From Ilumatobacteraceae bacterium (GTDB lineage: Bacteria; Actinomycetota; Acidimicrobiia; Acidimicrobiales; Ilumatobacteraceae): a stretch of DNA of 33,140 nt. The stretch spans positions 1 through 33,140 of the forward strand of contig SHUT01000018.1 in assembly GCA_009691255.1 (NCBI GenBank), read 5' to 3'. Both the position numbers and the translations under genes were made by a program. The notes under the pieces are model-generated. The model was given only the letters and a program-made list of their open reading frames with translations, was not told where the DNA came from and did no database searches. Of this stretch, positions 23,043 through 31,021 are shown in pieces. Position 1 is the first letter of the stretch. The number at the start of each line of letters is the position of its first letter.

Positions 23043-24772
23043 ATTTGCTCCGGTGCTCGAATACCCAACAGATTGAGTCCGCACTCAAGCACCCGTGCCG
23101 CTGCATCACACAAGTTCAGTCGTGAAAGTCTCTGCTCATCGGTATCAGCTTTCAGGACTGGGCAATGCTCATAGAACGCGGTGAAGTCTGTCGCGAGTTC
23201 ATATAAATAGGTGCAAAGCCGATGCGGAGAGTATCTATCGAGTGCATCCCAAACTGCCGAATCAAATTGCAAGACACGAATTGCGAGTGCACGCTCGCGG
23301 GGATCAAGAATAGTTGGCATAACAGACCTCACCGCTGTTCGTTCAATTCCGGCACGTCTAAAGATACTGCACATCCGAGCATGGGCATATTGCAAATACG
23401 GTGCAGTATTGCCGTCAAAACTCAGCATCCGCTCCCAATCAAAGACGTAGTCCCTCACTCGGTCAGTGCTGAGGTCTGAATACTTTACGGCGCCAATGCC
23501 GATCATGTGAGCCACTTGCGAGCGTTCATGCTCTGACATATCCGGGTTCTTTTGGGCGATGGCAGCCGTTGCTCGTTCGACCGCCTCTTCAAGTAGTGCG
23601 GCGAGTTTTACTGTGTCGCCAACTCGACTCTTCAGCATTTTTCCATCGCTCCCAAGCACATTGCCAAAAGCTACGTGCATCATTTGGACGGGCGGGGCCA
23701 ACCAGCCGACTTGAGTGGCAACAGTTTCCACCATGCTGAGGTGCTGTGCCTGTGGTGCGCCAACTACATATATGAGGAGAGAGGCACCTAATCGCTCGAC
23801 TCGATCAATAACGCAGGCTAGGTCTGATGTGGCGTAGTTGTAGCCACCGTCACCTTTACGAATAATGAGGGGCAGCGGATCGCCATCGCGATTAGTAAAT
23901 CCGGCTGGAAACACAACATCAGCCCCATCGCTGACTTCGAGCAATTTCGCCTCGCGCAATCGCTCAACAACTGGCGCCAGCAAATCGTTGTAAGAACTTT
24001 CTCCCACGATGTCTGCGTCAGTTAGCAAGACATCGAGCAATTGATACACTTGATTGAAATAACGAGTGCTCTCCGATACAAGCGTTCGCCACAGATGCAG
24101 TGTGTCGGGGTCACCGCCCTGCAACAGAACCACTCGTGCGCGTGCTCGCTCTTTGAACGCATCATCGGCGTCAAATTTGTTACGGGCCTCGCGATAAAAA
24201 CCATCAAGGTCTCCGACTCCAAGTTCTTGAGCAGCAGTGTTTTGCCCGATGTCAATGAGGTGCTCAATCAACATTCCAAATGGAGTTCCCCAGTCACCAA
24301 TGTGATTCTCTCGAATCACGGTGTGACCGACGAACTCAAGCAAGCGGACAATTGAGTCACCAATCACGGTGGACCGCAAGTGTCCAACATGCATTTCTTT
24401 GGCAACGTTGGGAGCCGAGTAGTCAACTACGGCAGTCAGTCTTATGGGTGCGACACGAACACCAAGGCATTGATCATTCATCGCACTCTTAAGTTGAGTT
24501 GACAAAAACTGATTGCTTAACGTCACATTAATAAAACCTGGTCCGGCGATTTCTAGACCCGAGCACATATCGCTAACGTCGCCTACAGCTACAAGAACCT
24601 GTTCTGCAACTTGACGCGGATTAGTGCCGAGTTTCTTGGCCACCCCAAGCGCACCATTTATTTGGGCATCAGCATGATCGCTTGGACGCACGACGGGGTC
24701 GACAACCTCGCCTGCGACGGCGGCAAAGGCCCAAGCGAAGCGCTCGGAAACAGCAAGAAGGGGGTCTGACAT
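23039..24772 (-). CDS. argS: Arginyl-tRNA synthetase
   Basis: Class I aminoacyl-tRNA synthetase charging tRNA-Arg. It is 577 residues from the ATG at 24770-24772. The HIGH motif is HVGH (128-131) in NVAKEMHVGHLRST, and the KMSKS position reads KMLKS. An N-terminal Add-1 domain recognising the tRNA D-loop and a C-terminal DALR anticodon-binding domain (YLQYAHARMCSIFRR region onward) are present. The frame extends upstream to 24817 (TTG), but the ATG has AAGAAG just before it and gives the usual length. It is divergent from a tRNA-Arg gene 88 nt away, a substrate-enzyme pairing. Confidence 0.98.
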   Translation of the reverse strand: MSDPLLAVSERFAWAFAAVAGEVVDPVVRPSDHADAQINGALGVAKKLGTNPRQVAEQVLVAVGDVSDMCSGLEIAGPGFINVTLSNQFLSTQLKSAMNDQCLGVRVAPIRLTAVVDYSAPNVAKEMHVGHLRSTVIGDSIVRLLEFVGHTVIRENHIGDWGTPFGMLIEHLIDIGQNTAAQELGVGDLDGFYREARNKFDADDAFKERARARVVLLQGGDPDTLHLWRTLVSESTRYFNQVYQLLDVLLTDADIVGESSYNDLLAPVVERLREAKLLEVSDGADVVFPAGFTNRDGDPLPLIIRKGDGGYNYATSDLACVIDRVERLGASLLIYVVGAPQAQHLSMVETVATQVGWLAPPVQMMHVAFGNVLGSDGKMLKSRVGDTVKLAALLEEAVERATAAIAQKNPDMSEHERSQVAHMIGIGAVKYSDLSTDRVRDYVFDWERMLSFDGNTAPYLQYAHARMCSIFRRAGIERTAVRSVMPTILDPRERALAIRVLQFDSAVWDALDRYSPHRLCTYLYELATDFTAFYEHCPVLKADTDEQRLSRLNLCDAAARVLECGLNLLGIRAPEQM

Positions 24773-24794
24773 GGTCTTCTTATTGTGTCGCATA

Positions 24795-24815
24795 GAAGCC
24801 CCGCGCGCAGGCTTC
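24795..24815. other. Inverted repeat in the argS / tRNA-Arg spacer
   Basis: GAAGCC (24795-24800) and GGCTTC (24810-24815) flank a 9-nt GC-rich loop, upstream of the argS ATG. It could be a leader hairpin of argS or a binding site. Confidence 0.4.
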
Positions 24816-24860
24816 AATTCACATCACCGCTAACCTTTAGGGAGACGTGACCACCATCAC

Positions 24861-24936
24861 GCTCACGTAGCTCAGCGGATAGAGCACTTCCCTCCGGAGG
24901 AAGGGGTCGCAGGTTCAATTCCTGCCGTGGGCACCA
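24861..24936 (+). tRNA. tRNA-Arg (anticodon CCG)
   Basis: A complete 76-nt cloverleaf with encoded CCA. The acceptor stem GCTCACG pairs with CGTGGGC (one G-T pair). The D-stem is GCTC/GAGC, the anticodon stem CTTCC/GGAAG with loop CTCCGGA and anticodon CCG at 24894-24896. The T-stem is GCAGG/CCTGC with TTCAATT. CCG reads the codon CGG, so this is tRNA-Arg. It is divergent from argS. Confidence 0.97.
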
Positions 24937-24952
24937 CGAGCAATTTACTCGA

Positions 24953-24979
24953 GCGGGCCCGGGCCAAGCCCGAACCCGC
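24953..24979 (+). terminator. Two-segment GC hairpin after tRNA-Arg
   Basis: GCGGG (24953-24957) pairs with CCCGC (24975-24979), and CGGGC (24960-24964) with GCCCG (24968-24972), around a CAA loop with a 2-nt internal bulge on each side. It starts 17 nt after the tRNA. It lacks a T-run, so it is a candidate terminator or 3' processing stem. Confidence 0.55.
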
Positions 24980-25052
24980 ACTGTTGGGGGATAGAGCGAT
25001 TTACCCCATCAGAGATGAACCGATCTGAGGGTGTGGGGGCAATCTTCAGGTA

Positions 25053-25064
25053 GTCAAATTTGAC
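25053..25064. repeat. 12-bp perfect palindrome GTCAAATTTGAC
   Basis: A perfect palindrome in the 149-nt gap between tRNA-Arg and the nuclease gene (24937-25085). No ORF, attachment-site repeat or integrase is seen in this gap. The function is unknown; it could be a protein-binding site or chance. Confidence 0.5.
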
Positions 25065-25085
25065 GAGACCGCTACCGTCAATCCG

Positions 25086-25862
25086 TCAATCCTTGTGCGC
25101 TGGACAGATGTTAATTTTTTTGTAGTGGCACCAGCCACAAAGCGGCGTGACATTGCAATGAAACTCTTCGGTGCCGCATGCCTCTTCAATTTCTTTTCTT
25201 GTTTTCACGATCACCTGTCGAGCGACATCTAGATTGCCCGGAGTAACAGTTTGATCGTGTTTGGCTTTTTGAGTGAGATACAAAAATTCGACCCTTGATG
25301 TCGACGCTTGCTCTGCATCTTGGAGCATTAAGGCGTAACAAAGCAGTTGAAAGAACTTGTCGTCGTCTGATTTAAACCTTGGATTTGGAATTTTTCCTGT
25401 TTTGTAGTCAGAGATGATAATAGTCCCATCATCAGCAAATATGAATCGGTCGATATATCCCTTCATTGCGACTCCCGCAACATTGGCGACAACCTCAACT
25501 TCCATGCCATCTATCTCGGTTTTAGTAGGGTCTTCAAGTGCCCAGAGGTTGGACATTGATTCAAATGCTGCACGTTTGAAATCAACCAATGTTCCGGGCT
25601 TCTCTTCAAGTGCCTCTACCTTTTGGGCCCATCCGTGATTGGTCCAGCGATCGGCCGCAATATTTTTCAGAGTTTCTTGAGTGCGATTCTGGGCGTCTTC
25701 TTTATAGAGGTATTCAAGAACTTCATGGACAAATGAACCTAGGTATAAGTGCCAAGCGGGAGGCTCTTTGATTTTGTCAATATGTGAAAACTTAAATTTC
25801 TGTGGGCAGTCTCGAAACAAACGAATTGATGATGGCGACAAATATTCAGGTGGTGTAAACAT
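25086..25862 (-). CDS. PD-(D/E)XK (RecB-like) nuclease with predicted Fe-S cluster
   Basis: Stand-alone RecB/Cas4-type nuclease domain of 258 residues. The N-terminal LSPSSIRLFRDCPQKFKF is the usual opening. The active-site series is His46 (GSFVHEVLEYL), Asp138 (GYIDRF), Asp152 and Lys154 (SDYKTGK), and Gln172/Tyr176 (FFQLLCYAL). Cys19 together with Cys242, Cys245 and Cys253 (LCGWC ... CP) matches the 4Fe-4S arrangement of AddB and Cas4. M. tuberculosis Rv2119 is a comparable stand-alone protein. GGAGG lies just upstream of ATG 25862. It probably belongs to the yqeY-thioesterase-DinB group (46-nt gap). No cas genes or CRISPR are nearby, so DNA repair is more likely than adaptation. Confidence 0.92.
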   Translation of the reverse strand: MFTPPEYLSPSSIRLFRDCPQKFKFSHIDKIKEPPAWHLYLGSFVHEVLEYLYKEDAQNRTQETLKNIAADRWTNHGWAQKVEALEEKPGTLVDFKRAAFESMSNLWALEDPTKTEIDGMEVEVVANVAGVAMKGYIDRFIFADDGTIIISDYKTGKIPNPRFKSDDDKFFQLLCYALMLQDAEQASTSRVEFLYLTQKAKHDQTVTPGNLDVARQVIVKTRKEIEEACGTEEFHCNVTPLCGWCHYKKINICPAHKD

Positions 25863-25908
25863 CTCTTCCTCCTACGTTCATACTCAAGAGCAACTAGAAC
25901 TGATCCTA

Positions 25909-26478
25909 TTACGATGTCATACCTTGAAGTCCCACAAAACTGCGGGCCAACTCGATTTCTCCCATGTGTCGAAGGCCGTGCTGATATAACCAGCATTCGA
26001 TGCCATCAAGCACTGTTAGTCCCGACTCCCCTGCGACGCGGGCACTAAATGTACTGGCAATCTGAGGTGGGAATGGACGCTGAATCACCACTCGGTCAAG
26101 TTCTTCTGATTGCAATTCAGCGAGCCACTGTTCGGTACGAGCAAATACTGTGTTCATGTATTCAATAAAGGCCGGGTAATTGCCGATTTGTTGAAACTGC
26201 ATTTCTTCTGGGGTGCGATGTTTGCCATGATCAGCAATCGCGGGCGAGATTCGGTCGAGCCACTCCTGATTGCATATCGGCATCTGACCGGTCAACATCA
26301 TAAAACTTGAGTCCTGCATGTTGATGTAATGAAACAAACTAAATGCAATTGGCAATATCCCGTCACGCTCTCGATGATTGACGTGATCGACTGTCATTGT
26401 GGATGTTGCTTCTTCATATAACGAATGCATTGCCCGCATGCGTCGGCGTAGAGAATCAAGAATAAGTTCGTTTGTCAT
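25909..26478 (-). CDS. DinB-like four-helix metalloprotein
   Basis: 189 residues with the layout of the DinB/YfiT-like superfamily: a helical bundle with His50 in the second helix (SLFHYINMQD) and a late HxxxH pair, His167 and His171 (YQHGLRHMGE). These would bind one divalent metal. Relatives include thiol-dependent S-transferases that use mycothiol or bacillithiol, so mycothiol-related chemistry is possible in an actinobacterium but not shown here. ATG 26476-26478 overlaps the thioesterase stop as ATGA, so the two are translationally coupled. Confidence 0.8.
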   Translation of the reverse strand: MTNELILDSLRRRMRAMHSLYEEATSTMTVDHVNHRERDGILPIAFSLFHYINMQDSSFMMLTGQMPICNQEWLDRISPAIADHGKHRTPEEMQFQQIGNYPAFIEYMNTVFARTEQWLAELQSEELDRVVIQRPFPPQIASTFSARVAGESGLTVLDGIECWLYQHGLRHMGEIELARSFVGLQGMTS

Positions 26479-27110
26479 TCTGATGCTGCCTTTCGTGCAT
26501 CTTGTACCAATGTTGTGAAGCGATCTAGATCCATAAATATGAAGACTCCTTCTGCCGTTGCGGTCACTGTGTCACCGTGGCGCATTTCTCCGCGCACAAT
26601 CATCTTTGTTTCTGTGCGTTCAGCAATATATGCCTCAAGCACAAGATCAACATTTACTGGAGTCGGGACCAAATAGCACACGGCCAAAGAGCCTGTCACC
26701 ACATTGCGACCCGCAAGATGTCGTGTACGACCAAGCACTTCGTCAAGAGCGGCAGCAACGACGCCGCCGTGGACACAATCTGGTGGACCCTCGTATGAAA
26801 TACCAAAACGAACTCGACCAACAACTTTGTCTTGAAGCAACTCAATCGTAAGTGGCGGTGCGATTGGGTTCATGGTGCCGTTCATGGGATTTCGAGTTCG
26901 TCGCACACTGTAGGGCTGGTGGCCTTCGATTGTTTGTGCCGAGCGCACTTCTTGCAGTATCTCATTAAGTGCCGTCGTAATGTGCGAGACCTCGGCATCA
27001 GGATGAACGGTGTACAACTCAGCAATCAAAGCTCGAATCGTTGCCACAAGACCAAGCGCTGATTCGCCTGGTTCGTATTGTGCATCGCTGGGAGAATGTG
27101 TGTCAGCCAA
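26475..27110 (-). CDS. PaaI-type hotdog-fold thioesterase
   Basis: Acyl-CoA thioesterase-like protein of 211 residues. The hotdog signature CVHGGVVAAALDEVLG (HGG at 114-116) is in the C-terminal 130 residues. The first 75 residues are a helical extension not part of the core hotdog domain. It probably hydrolyses a CoA thioester, with unknown acyl specificity. The start overlaps the yqeY end by 8 nt and the stop overlaps the DinB-like gene, giving a tight three-gene unit. Confidence 0.9.
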   Translation of the reverse strand: MADTHSPSDAQYEPGESALGLVATIRALIAELYTVHPDAEVSHITTALNEILQEVRSAQTIEGHQPYSVRRTRNPMNGTMNPIAPPLTIELLQDKVVGRVRFGISYEGPPDCVHGGVVAAALDEVLGRTRHLAGRNVVTGSLAVCYLVPTPVNVDLVLEAYIAERTETKMIVRGEMRHGDTVTATAEGVFIFMDLDRFTTLVQDARKAASE

Positions 27111-27564
27111 GAGCAGCTTTTACCAATGCGGCAACTTTGCCACCATCAACTCCAGAGCCAGCACGTGTGCGCACTGCTTTGACAACGAGTCCCATCGCTT
27201 TGCCGCCAGTCTGTCCAGCAGATGCTGCTGCGGCGACTTCTTGTTTGACAATCTCTGCCAAATCTTCGTCACTGATTAACGCGGGCAAATATGCCTCGAG
27301 CACAGCAAACTCTGCTCGCTCTTTTTGAGCAGTTTCTGCCCTGCCGGCTTGTTCGTAGATCTCGGCTGCTTCGGTGCGTTTTTTTGCCTCGGTCTGCAAC
27401 ACGCCCACGACTTGATCGTCAGAGAGTTCAACAGCTTGGTCTCCAGCGACCTCGGCGTTCATTATTGCGGCCAAGGCCAGACGCAATGTAGACACTCGCA
27501 GTTCGTCGCGTGCTTTCATTGCAGTAGTTAGGTCGGCCTTTATCGTGTCTTTTAGCAATCCCAT
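27103..27564 (-). CDS. GatB/YqeY domain protein
   Basis: YqeY-family protein of 153 residues, related to the tRNA-interacting tail of the amidotransferase subunit GatB; the role is not settled. The N-terminal LLKDTIKADLTTAMKARDE and the Gly-rich GGKAMGLVVKAVR are typical. I start it at ATG 27562-27564. AGGGAG is directly adjacent to the ATG, and a weak CAGAAT hexamer 6 nt upstream could be a -10 box. A GTG at 27588 would add eight unconserved residues. It is divergent from the P450 gene. Confidence 0.93.
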   Translation of the reverse strand: MGLLKDTIKADLTTAMKARDELRVSTLRLALAAIMNAEVAGDQAVELSDDQVVGVLQTEAKKRTEAAEIYEQAGRAETAQKERAEFAVLEAYLPALISDEDLAEIVKQEVAAAASAGQTGGKAMGLVVKAVRTRAGSGVDGGKVAALVKAALG

Positions 27565-27595
27565 CTCCCTATTCTGCCCACCCCTCACCCCTTAG

Positions 27596-27601
27596 TAGGG
27601 T
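27596..27601 (+). promoter_or_regulatory. Leaderless -10 box of the P450 gene
   Basis: TAGGGT lies 7 nt before the ATG at 27609. It supports that ATG over the in-frame GTG at 27600, which overlaps the hexamer. Confidence 0.45.
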
Positions 27602-27608
27602 GTCGGAC

Positions 27609-28763
27609 ATGGGAACTCATTTTTTTGATCGCTCGTGGTATGACCAACCCCATGATGTATTTGCCCGATTACGTGCCACAGAGCCTGTGGCACGCGATGC
27701 CGACACCAATACCTATGCGCTTTTAATGCATGCCGACATCATCTGGGCAGAGAGACAGCCAACGTTATTTAGCAGCGCCAACGGTTCGCGGCCCAACGGC
27801 GAACAGCAATACTCCATGATCGATACTGACGACCCCAAGCATGGCGAGCAACGCAGACTAGTCGCAAAAGGTTTTACACCCAAACAAATGGCTCGCTACG
27901 AGCAACATGTTCGTGATGTCTTGGAATCATTAATTGATGCAGCCATTAAGGCGCGTACGTTTGATGTAGTAACCGCAATTGCTCGGCCGTTGCCGATGAC
28001 TTTGATTGGTGAAATGTTGGGCATTGCACCATCTGACTACGAGTTACTGCAGCACTGGAGTGATCAGATGATCCAAGGAGCAGATGGTCCTCAAAACATC
28101 ACCGATGAAGTCATCAACGCTGCTGTTGCTTGGTATATGTATTTTGGTGACTTAGCGGCAACACGCAGTGCATCGCCTAGCGACGATCTTATTTCGGTGC
28201 TGATTGGCGCGCACAACGAAGACGGGCTGTTGAGTTTTGACGAAGCACAAGGCAACGCATTGCTGCTCTTAGTTGGCGGCAACGAGACAACACGCAACGT
28301 CATTAGCGGTGGTCTTCAGGCTTTACTCGCTGACCGCACGCAATGGGATGCGATCGTCGCCGACCCTGCACTGATTCCGAGTGCCGTAGAAGAATGTTTA
28401 CGTTGGGTAACGCCAATCGTCAGCATGAGTCGCGTCACAACACGCGACATTGATATCCGTGGTGTCACTATTCCAGAGGGATACCAGGTACTAATGATGT
28501 ATCCGTCGGCAAATCGCGACGAAACAGTCTTCACAGACCCCATGACTTTTGACATTCACCGCAATCCCAATCCTCATCTTGCATTTGGATTCGGTCCACA
28601 TTTCTGCTTGGGATCAAGCCTTGCTCGTCTTGAGATCAGAGTGGTCCTCGAAGAACTTGTCAAACGAGCTCCTCAATTGCGAATCGCTGATGACAGTGCG
28701 CCACCCAAATACAAGGGAAGCTCTTTTGTGCGCGGAATCACAGAACTCGTCGTCACTGTATAG
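27609..28763 (+). CDS. Cytochrome P450, soluble bacterial class
   Basis: Heme monooxygenase of 384 residues without a membrane anchor. The heme-ligand loop FGFGPHFCLG holds Cys333, the I-helix oxygen-activation motif is VGGNETTRN, and the K-helix ExxR is in EECLRW. A partner ferredoxin and reductase are not encoded nearby. The frame can begin at GTG 27600; ATG 27609 is preferred because TAGGGT sits 7 nt upstream, and the AGGG within it could also serve as a Shine-Dalgarno. Acidimicrobiia and mycobacteria carry many such P450s for lipid or steroid oxidation; the substrate is unknown. Confidence 0.95.
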   Translation: MGTHFFDRSWYDQPHDVFARLRATEPVARDADTNTYALLMHADIIWAERQPTLFSSANGSRPNGEQQYSMIDTDDPKHGEQRRLVAKGFTPKQMARYEQHVRDVLESLIDAAIKARTFDVVTAIARPLPMTLIGEMLGIAPSDYELLQHWSDQMIQGADGPQNITDEVINAAVAWYMYFGDLAATRSASPSDDLISVLIGAHNEDGLLSFDEAQGNALLLLVGGNETTRNVISGGLQALLADRTQWDAIVADPALIPSAVEECLRWVTPIVSMSRVTTRDIDIRGVTIPEGYQVLMMYPSANRDETVFTDPMTFDIHRNPNPHLAFGFGPHFCLGSSLARLEIRVVLEELVKRAPQLRIADDSAPPKYKGSSFVRGITELVVTV

Positions 28764-28776
28764 CCAACAGTTGTAA

Positions 28777-29127
28777 TCAACTTGCGATAGTTGTCAAGGT
28801 GTACAGCGTGGCGAGCATGAGCAGAAATGCTGCGGGGATCAACTCCTTGATTTTATCTCCGACGCGCGAGTGCGAAGCGATAGCGCATACAAAATAAAGA
28901 ACGAGGCACACGCCGGCAAGAATGCCGAGCCATTGCATCCGATAGCCGATAATGATGCCAATGCCGCCTGCAACTTTGAGTCCTCCCAAAATATTTACTC
29001 GATTATCTGGGATACCAAGTCGGCGAGTTGTTTCTATCACGCGTGGATTTTTTGTGAAGTCCCCGATGGCACTGAGTATGCACATAACTGCCAAAAGTGC
29101 CCCGATGATGTTAGCGAAAATATTCAT
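28777..29127 (-). CDS. DoxX-like small membrane protein
   Basis: 116 residues with four hydrophobic segments and the DoxX-like features GALLAVMCILSAIGDFTKNP, GGLKVAGGIGIIIG and a short C-terminal helix. DoxX-like proteins are membrane proteins of mostly unknown role, sometimes linked to redox or thiol stress. The frame extends to 29376, but that part is the shadow of ogt. ATG 29125-29127 lies 2 nt after the ogt stop, with TACGGT 7 nt upstream, so it could be read from the ogt transcript or its own leaderless one. It converges on the P450 gene (13 nt). Confidence 0.8.
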   Translation of the reverse strand: MNIFANIIGALLAVMCILSAIGDFTKNPRVIETTRRLGIPDNRVNILGGLKVAGGIGIIIGYRMQWLGILAGVCLVLYFVCAIASHSRVGDKIKELIPAAFLLMLATLYTLTTIAS

Positions 29128-29129
29128 AC

Positions 29130-29642
29130 CTACGACCGTAGTGCTATCACTCTTTGCTCGTGCTGTAATAGCCACACTTTGTTCTTGATACCACCAGAGA
29201 ATCCGCCAAGACCGCCTCCCGAGGCGATGATTCGATGGCACGGCAAGATGATTGCAACTGGATTTTTTGAATTGGCACTGCCTACTGCGCGCATCGCCGT
29301 TGGACGTCCGATGCTGGTGGCTTGCTCGCCATAGGACCATGTGGCAGCAAACTTTACTTTGGTGAGTGACTTCCACACTTGCATCTGAAAAGGCGTTCCC
29401 AGGAGATCAAGTGGCACGGCAAATGTCTCTCTTTGACCTGCAAAATACTCGTCCAGTTGTGTTTTGGCTGTAGTAATAATTTTATTCTCTCTTGAGTCCA
29501 CAATGTTCTCGTAGCGCAGAGATTTAGGCATTGGGCTCTGTGAAAACAACAAGCACCGCAAACCTTTTGGCGAAGCAATCAAGGTCAAAACGCCAATTGG
29601 ACTGTTTATTCTTGACCGTTGTAAGACAGGGGCGCTGGACAC
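29130..29642 (-). CDS. ogt: Methylated-DNA--protein-cysteine methyltransferase
   Basis: Suicide repair protein that takes the alkyl group from O6-alkylguanine (and O4-alkylthymine) in DNA. It is 170 residues, with a divergent N-terminal domain and a conserved C-terminal domain: the acceptor Cys135 lies in LPCHRII, with GTPFQMQVW and the DNA-binding SYGEQATSIGRPTAMRAVG before it. The start is GTG 29640-29642. A TATGCT box lies 6 nt upstream. It is divergent from the metallo-hydrolase gene over 36 nt and followed at 2 nt by the DoxX-like gene. Confidence 0.95.
   Translation of the reverse strand: MSSAPVLQRSRINSPIGVLTLIASPKGLRCLLFSQSPMPKSLRYENIVDSRENKIITTAKTQLDEYFAGQRETFAVPLDLLGTPFQMQVWKSLTKVKFAATWSYGEQATSIGRPTAMRAVGSANSKNPVAIILPCHRIIASGGGLGGFSGGIKNKVWLLQHEQRVIALRS
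29135..29140 (-). promoter_or_regulatory. Leaderless -10 box of the DoxX-like gene
   Basis: TACGGT lies 7 nt before the ATG at 29127 on the minus strand, inside the last codons of ogt. Confidence 0.35.
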
Positions 29643-29648
29643 GCCAAC

Positions 29649-29654
29649 AGCATA
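29649..29654 (-). promoter_or_regulatory. Leaderless -10 box of ogt
   Basis: TATGCT (minus strand) lies 6 nt before the GTG at 29642. It is the mirror image of the box serving the divergent gene. Confidence 0.5.
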
Positions 29655-29666
29655 GGGCTAATCGCT

Positions 29667-29672
29667 TATGCT
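29667..29672 (+). promoter_or_regulatory. Leaderless -10 box of the alkylsulfatase-like gene
   Basis: TATGCT lies 6 nt before the ATG at 29679. With 29649-29654 it forms the inverted repeat AGCATA-N12-TATGCT. Confidence 0.5.
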
Positions 29673-29678
29673 CATAAT

Positions 29679-30977
29679 ATGGAGAAAGAAACGATTCGTT
29701 CACTCGCTGAAAAACACTGGAATGGAGAAGGTGATTTAGTTCATGAACATCACCCCTTGCGTCCAGTTTTGAATCGCGTAGCAGAAGAGATAATTCCAGA
29801 TGTGCTCACATTCATCTCTATCGCCTCAGTGAATGCAATCGACACGGGTGACGGACTGGTGATGCTCGATACGGGTGGGCTGTTTGACAGTGACCACGTC
29901 TTTGAGTCAGTGCGTGCCTGGCGCCCCGACGCACCTCTTCATGCCGCCGTGTATTCGCATCACCATATCGATCACGTCTTTGGAACGCGACGATTCGAGG
30001 CAGAAGCAACCGAGCGTAAATGGGCGCAACCAACGGTCTACGCACATGAGGATTTACCCGATCATTTTCATCGCTACGAAAAAACAAATGGCTGGAACGC
30101 CAAAATAAATCAGCGGCAATTTGCTCTACCTATTGAAACATTTACCTGGCCAGAGCACTATCGGTATCCAGACATCACATATAAGGACAGATTGACATTT
30201 GCACAAGGCGATCTCACCTTTGAGCTGCGGCACGCACGCGGAGAAACAGACGATGCAACGTGGACATGGTGTCCCGAGAAAAAAATTCTGCATCCTGGTG
30301 ATTTATTTATCTGGGCTGTTCCGAACGCTGGCAATCCACAAAAGGTTCAACGCTTCGCCAGCGATTGGGCAACCGCGCTTCGAGATATGGCGGCTTGCGG
30401 TGCTCAAACGATGCTGAGTGGGCACGGTCTTCCGATTTTTGGTGAAGACCGCATTTCGCGCGCCCTCAACGACACTGCCGATCTTCTAGATTCACTCGAA
30501 ACACAGACTCTTTCGCTGATGAATCAAGGCAAGAGCCTTAACCAAGTCATCCACGAAGTAGAAGTGCCAGAACATTTGCGCGAACTCCCGTATCTAAAAC
30601 CTGTCTATGACCATCCGCAATTTATTGTGCGCAATGTCTGGAGACGATACGGGGGTTGGTACGAAGGCGAACCGGACAACTTGTTGCCAGCACCACGTGC
30701 CCAACAAGCGCAGGAATGGATTGCGTTGTCTGGTGGGCTCGAAAAAGTTCTTGAACGCGCGCAACAACTTGCTGCCGAGGGTGACTTGCGGATGGCATGC
30801 CATCTAGTGGAGTTCGCCGTACTCGTTGAGCCAGGGTCTGTCGAAGCGCATGCAGTGCGAACCGCTGTCTATCGGGCGCGTTCTGAGCAGCAAATCAGCT
30901 CCATGGCCCGCAACATCTTAAACCACGCAGCGTTTTCGAGTGAGCGCAACAAACGCGATCTTGCGGGTGATTACTGA
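29679..30977 (+). CDS. Metallo-beta-lactamase-fold alkyl sulfatase-like hydrolase (BDS1/SdsA1 family, short form)
   Basis: Predicted zinc hydrolase of 432 residues. The metal motif HHHIDH is at 94-99 in YSHHHIDHVFG, with further ligands likely in HARGETDDA and HPGDLF. The middle part (VRNVWRRYGGWYEGEPDNLLP, about 319-339) is the signature of the alkyl sulfatase dimerisation domain. The SCP2-like C-terminal domain of full-length SdsA1 (about 650 residues) is missing. There is no signal peptide, so it is probably cytoplasmic. It may release sulfate from alkyl sulfates or hydrolyse another ester. ATG 29679 has TATGCT 6 nt upstream. Confidence 0.88.
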   Translation: MEKETIRSLAEKHWNGEGDLVHEHHPLRPVLNRVAEEIIPDVLTFISIASVNAIDTGDGLVMLDTGGLFDSDHVFESVRAWRPDAPLHAAVYSHHHIDHVFGTRRFEAEATERKWAQPTVYAHEDLPDHFHRYEKTNGWNAKINQRQFALPIETFTWPEHYRYPDITYKDRLTFAQGDLTFELRHARGETDDATWTWCPEKKILHPGDLFIWAVPNAGNPQKVQRFASDWATALRDMAACGAQTMLSGHGLPIFGEDRISRALNDTADLLDSLETQTLSLMNQGKSLNQVIHEVEVPEHLRELPYLKPVYDHPQFIVRNVWRRYGGWYEGEPDNLLPAPRAQQAQEWIALSGGLEKVLERAQQLAAEGDLRMACHLVEFAVLVEPGSVEAHAVRTAVYRARSEQQISSMARNILNHAAFSSERNKRDLAGDY

Positions 30978-31015
30978 ACCGACAAGCCAGTAACAGCCCT
31001 ATGACTCTTTGGTTG

Positions 31016-31021
31016 TAGTCT
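31016..31021 (+). promoter_or_regulatory. Leaderless -10 box of the exporter gene
   Basis: TAGTCT lies 7 nt before the ATG at 31029. No Shine-Dalgarno is visible. Confidence 0.5.

Noticed and set aside
19083-24772. Riboswitch or attenuator for threonine or lysine in the argS-thrC operon
   Set aside because: Gaps are 3-9 nt or overlaps, leaving no room for a leader between genes; the argS upstream region shows only a short inverted repeat.
25086-25862. Cas4 adaptation nuclease
   Set aside because: The domain resembles Cas4, but there are no cas1/cas2 genes and no array in the window.
24861-27564. Integrated element inserted at tRNA-Arg
   Set aside because: No integrase, no repeat of the tRNA 3' end seen in the window, and the following genes look like ordinary chromosomal ones.
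29128-29376. 83-residue N-terminal extension of the DoxX-like protein
   Set aside because: It is the shadow of ogt in another frame; hydrophobic DoxX sequence begins only at ATG 29127.
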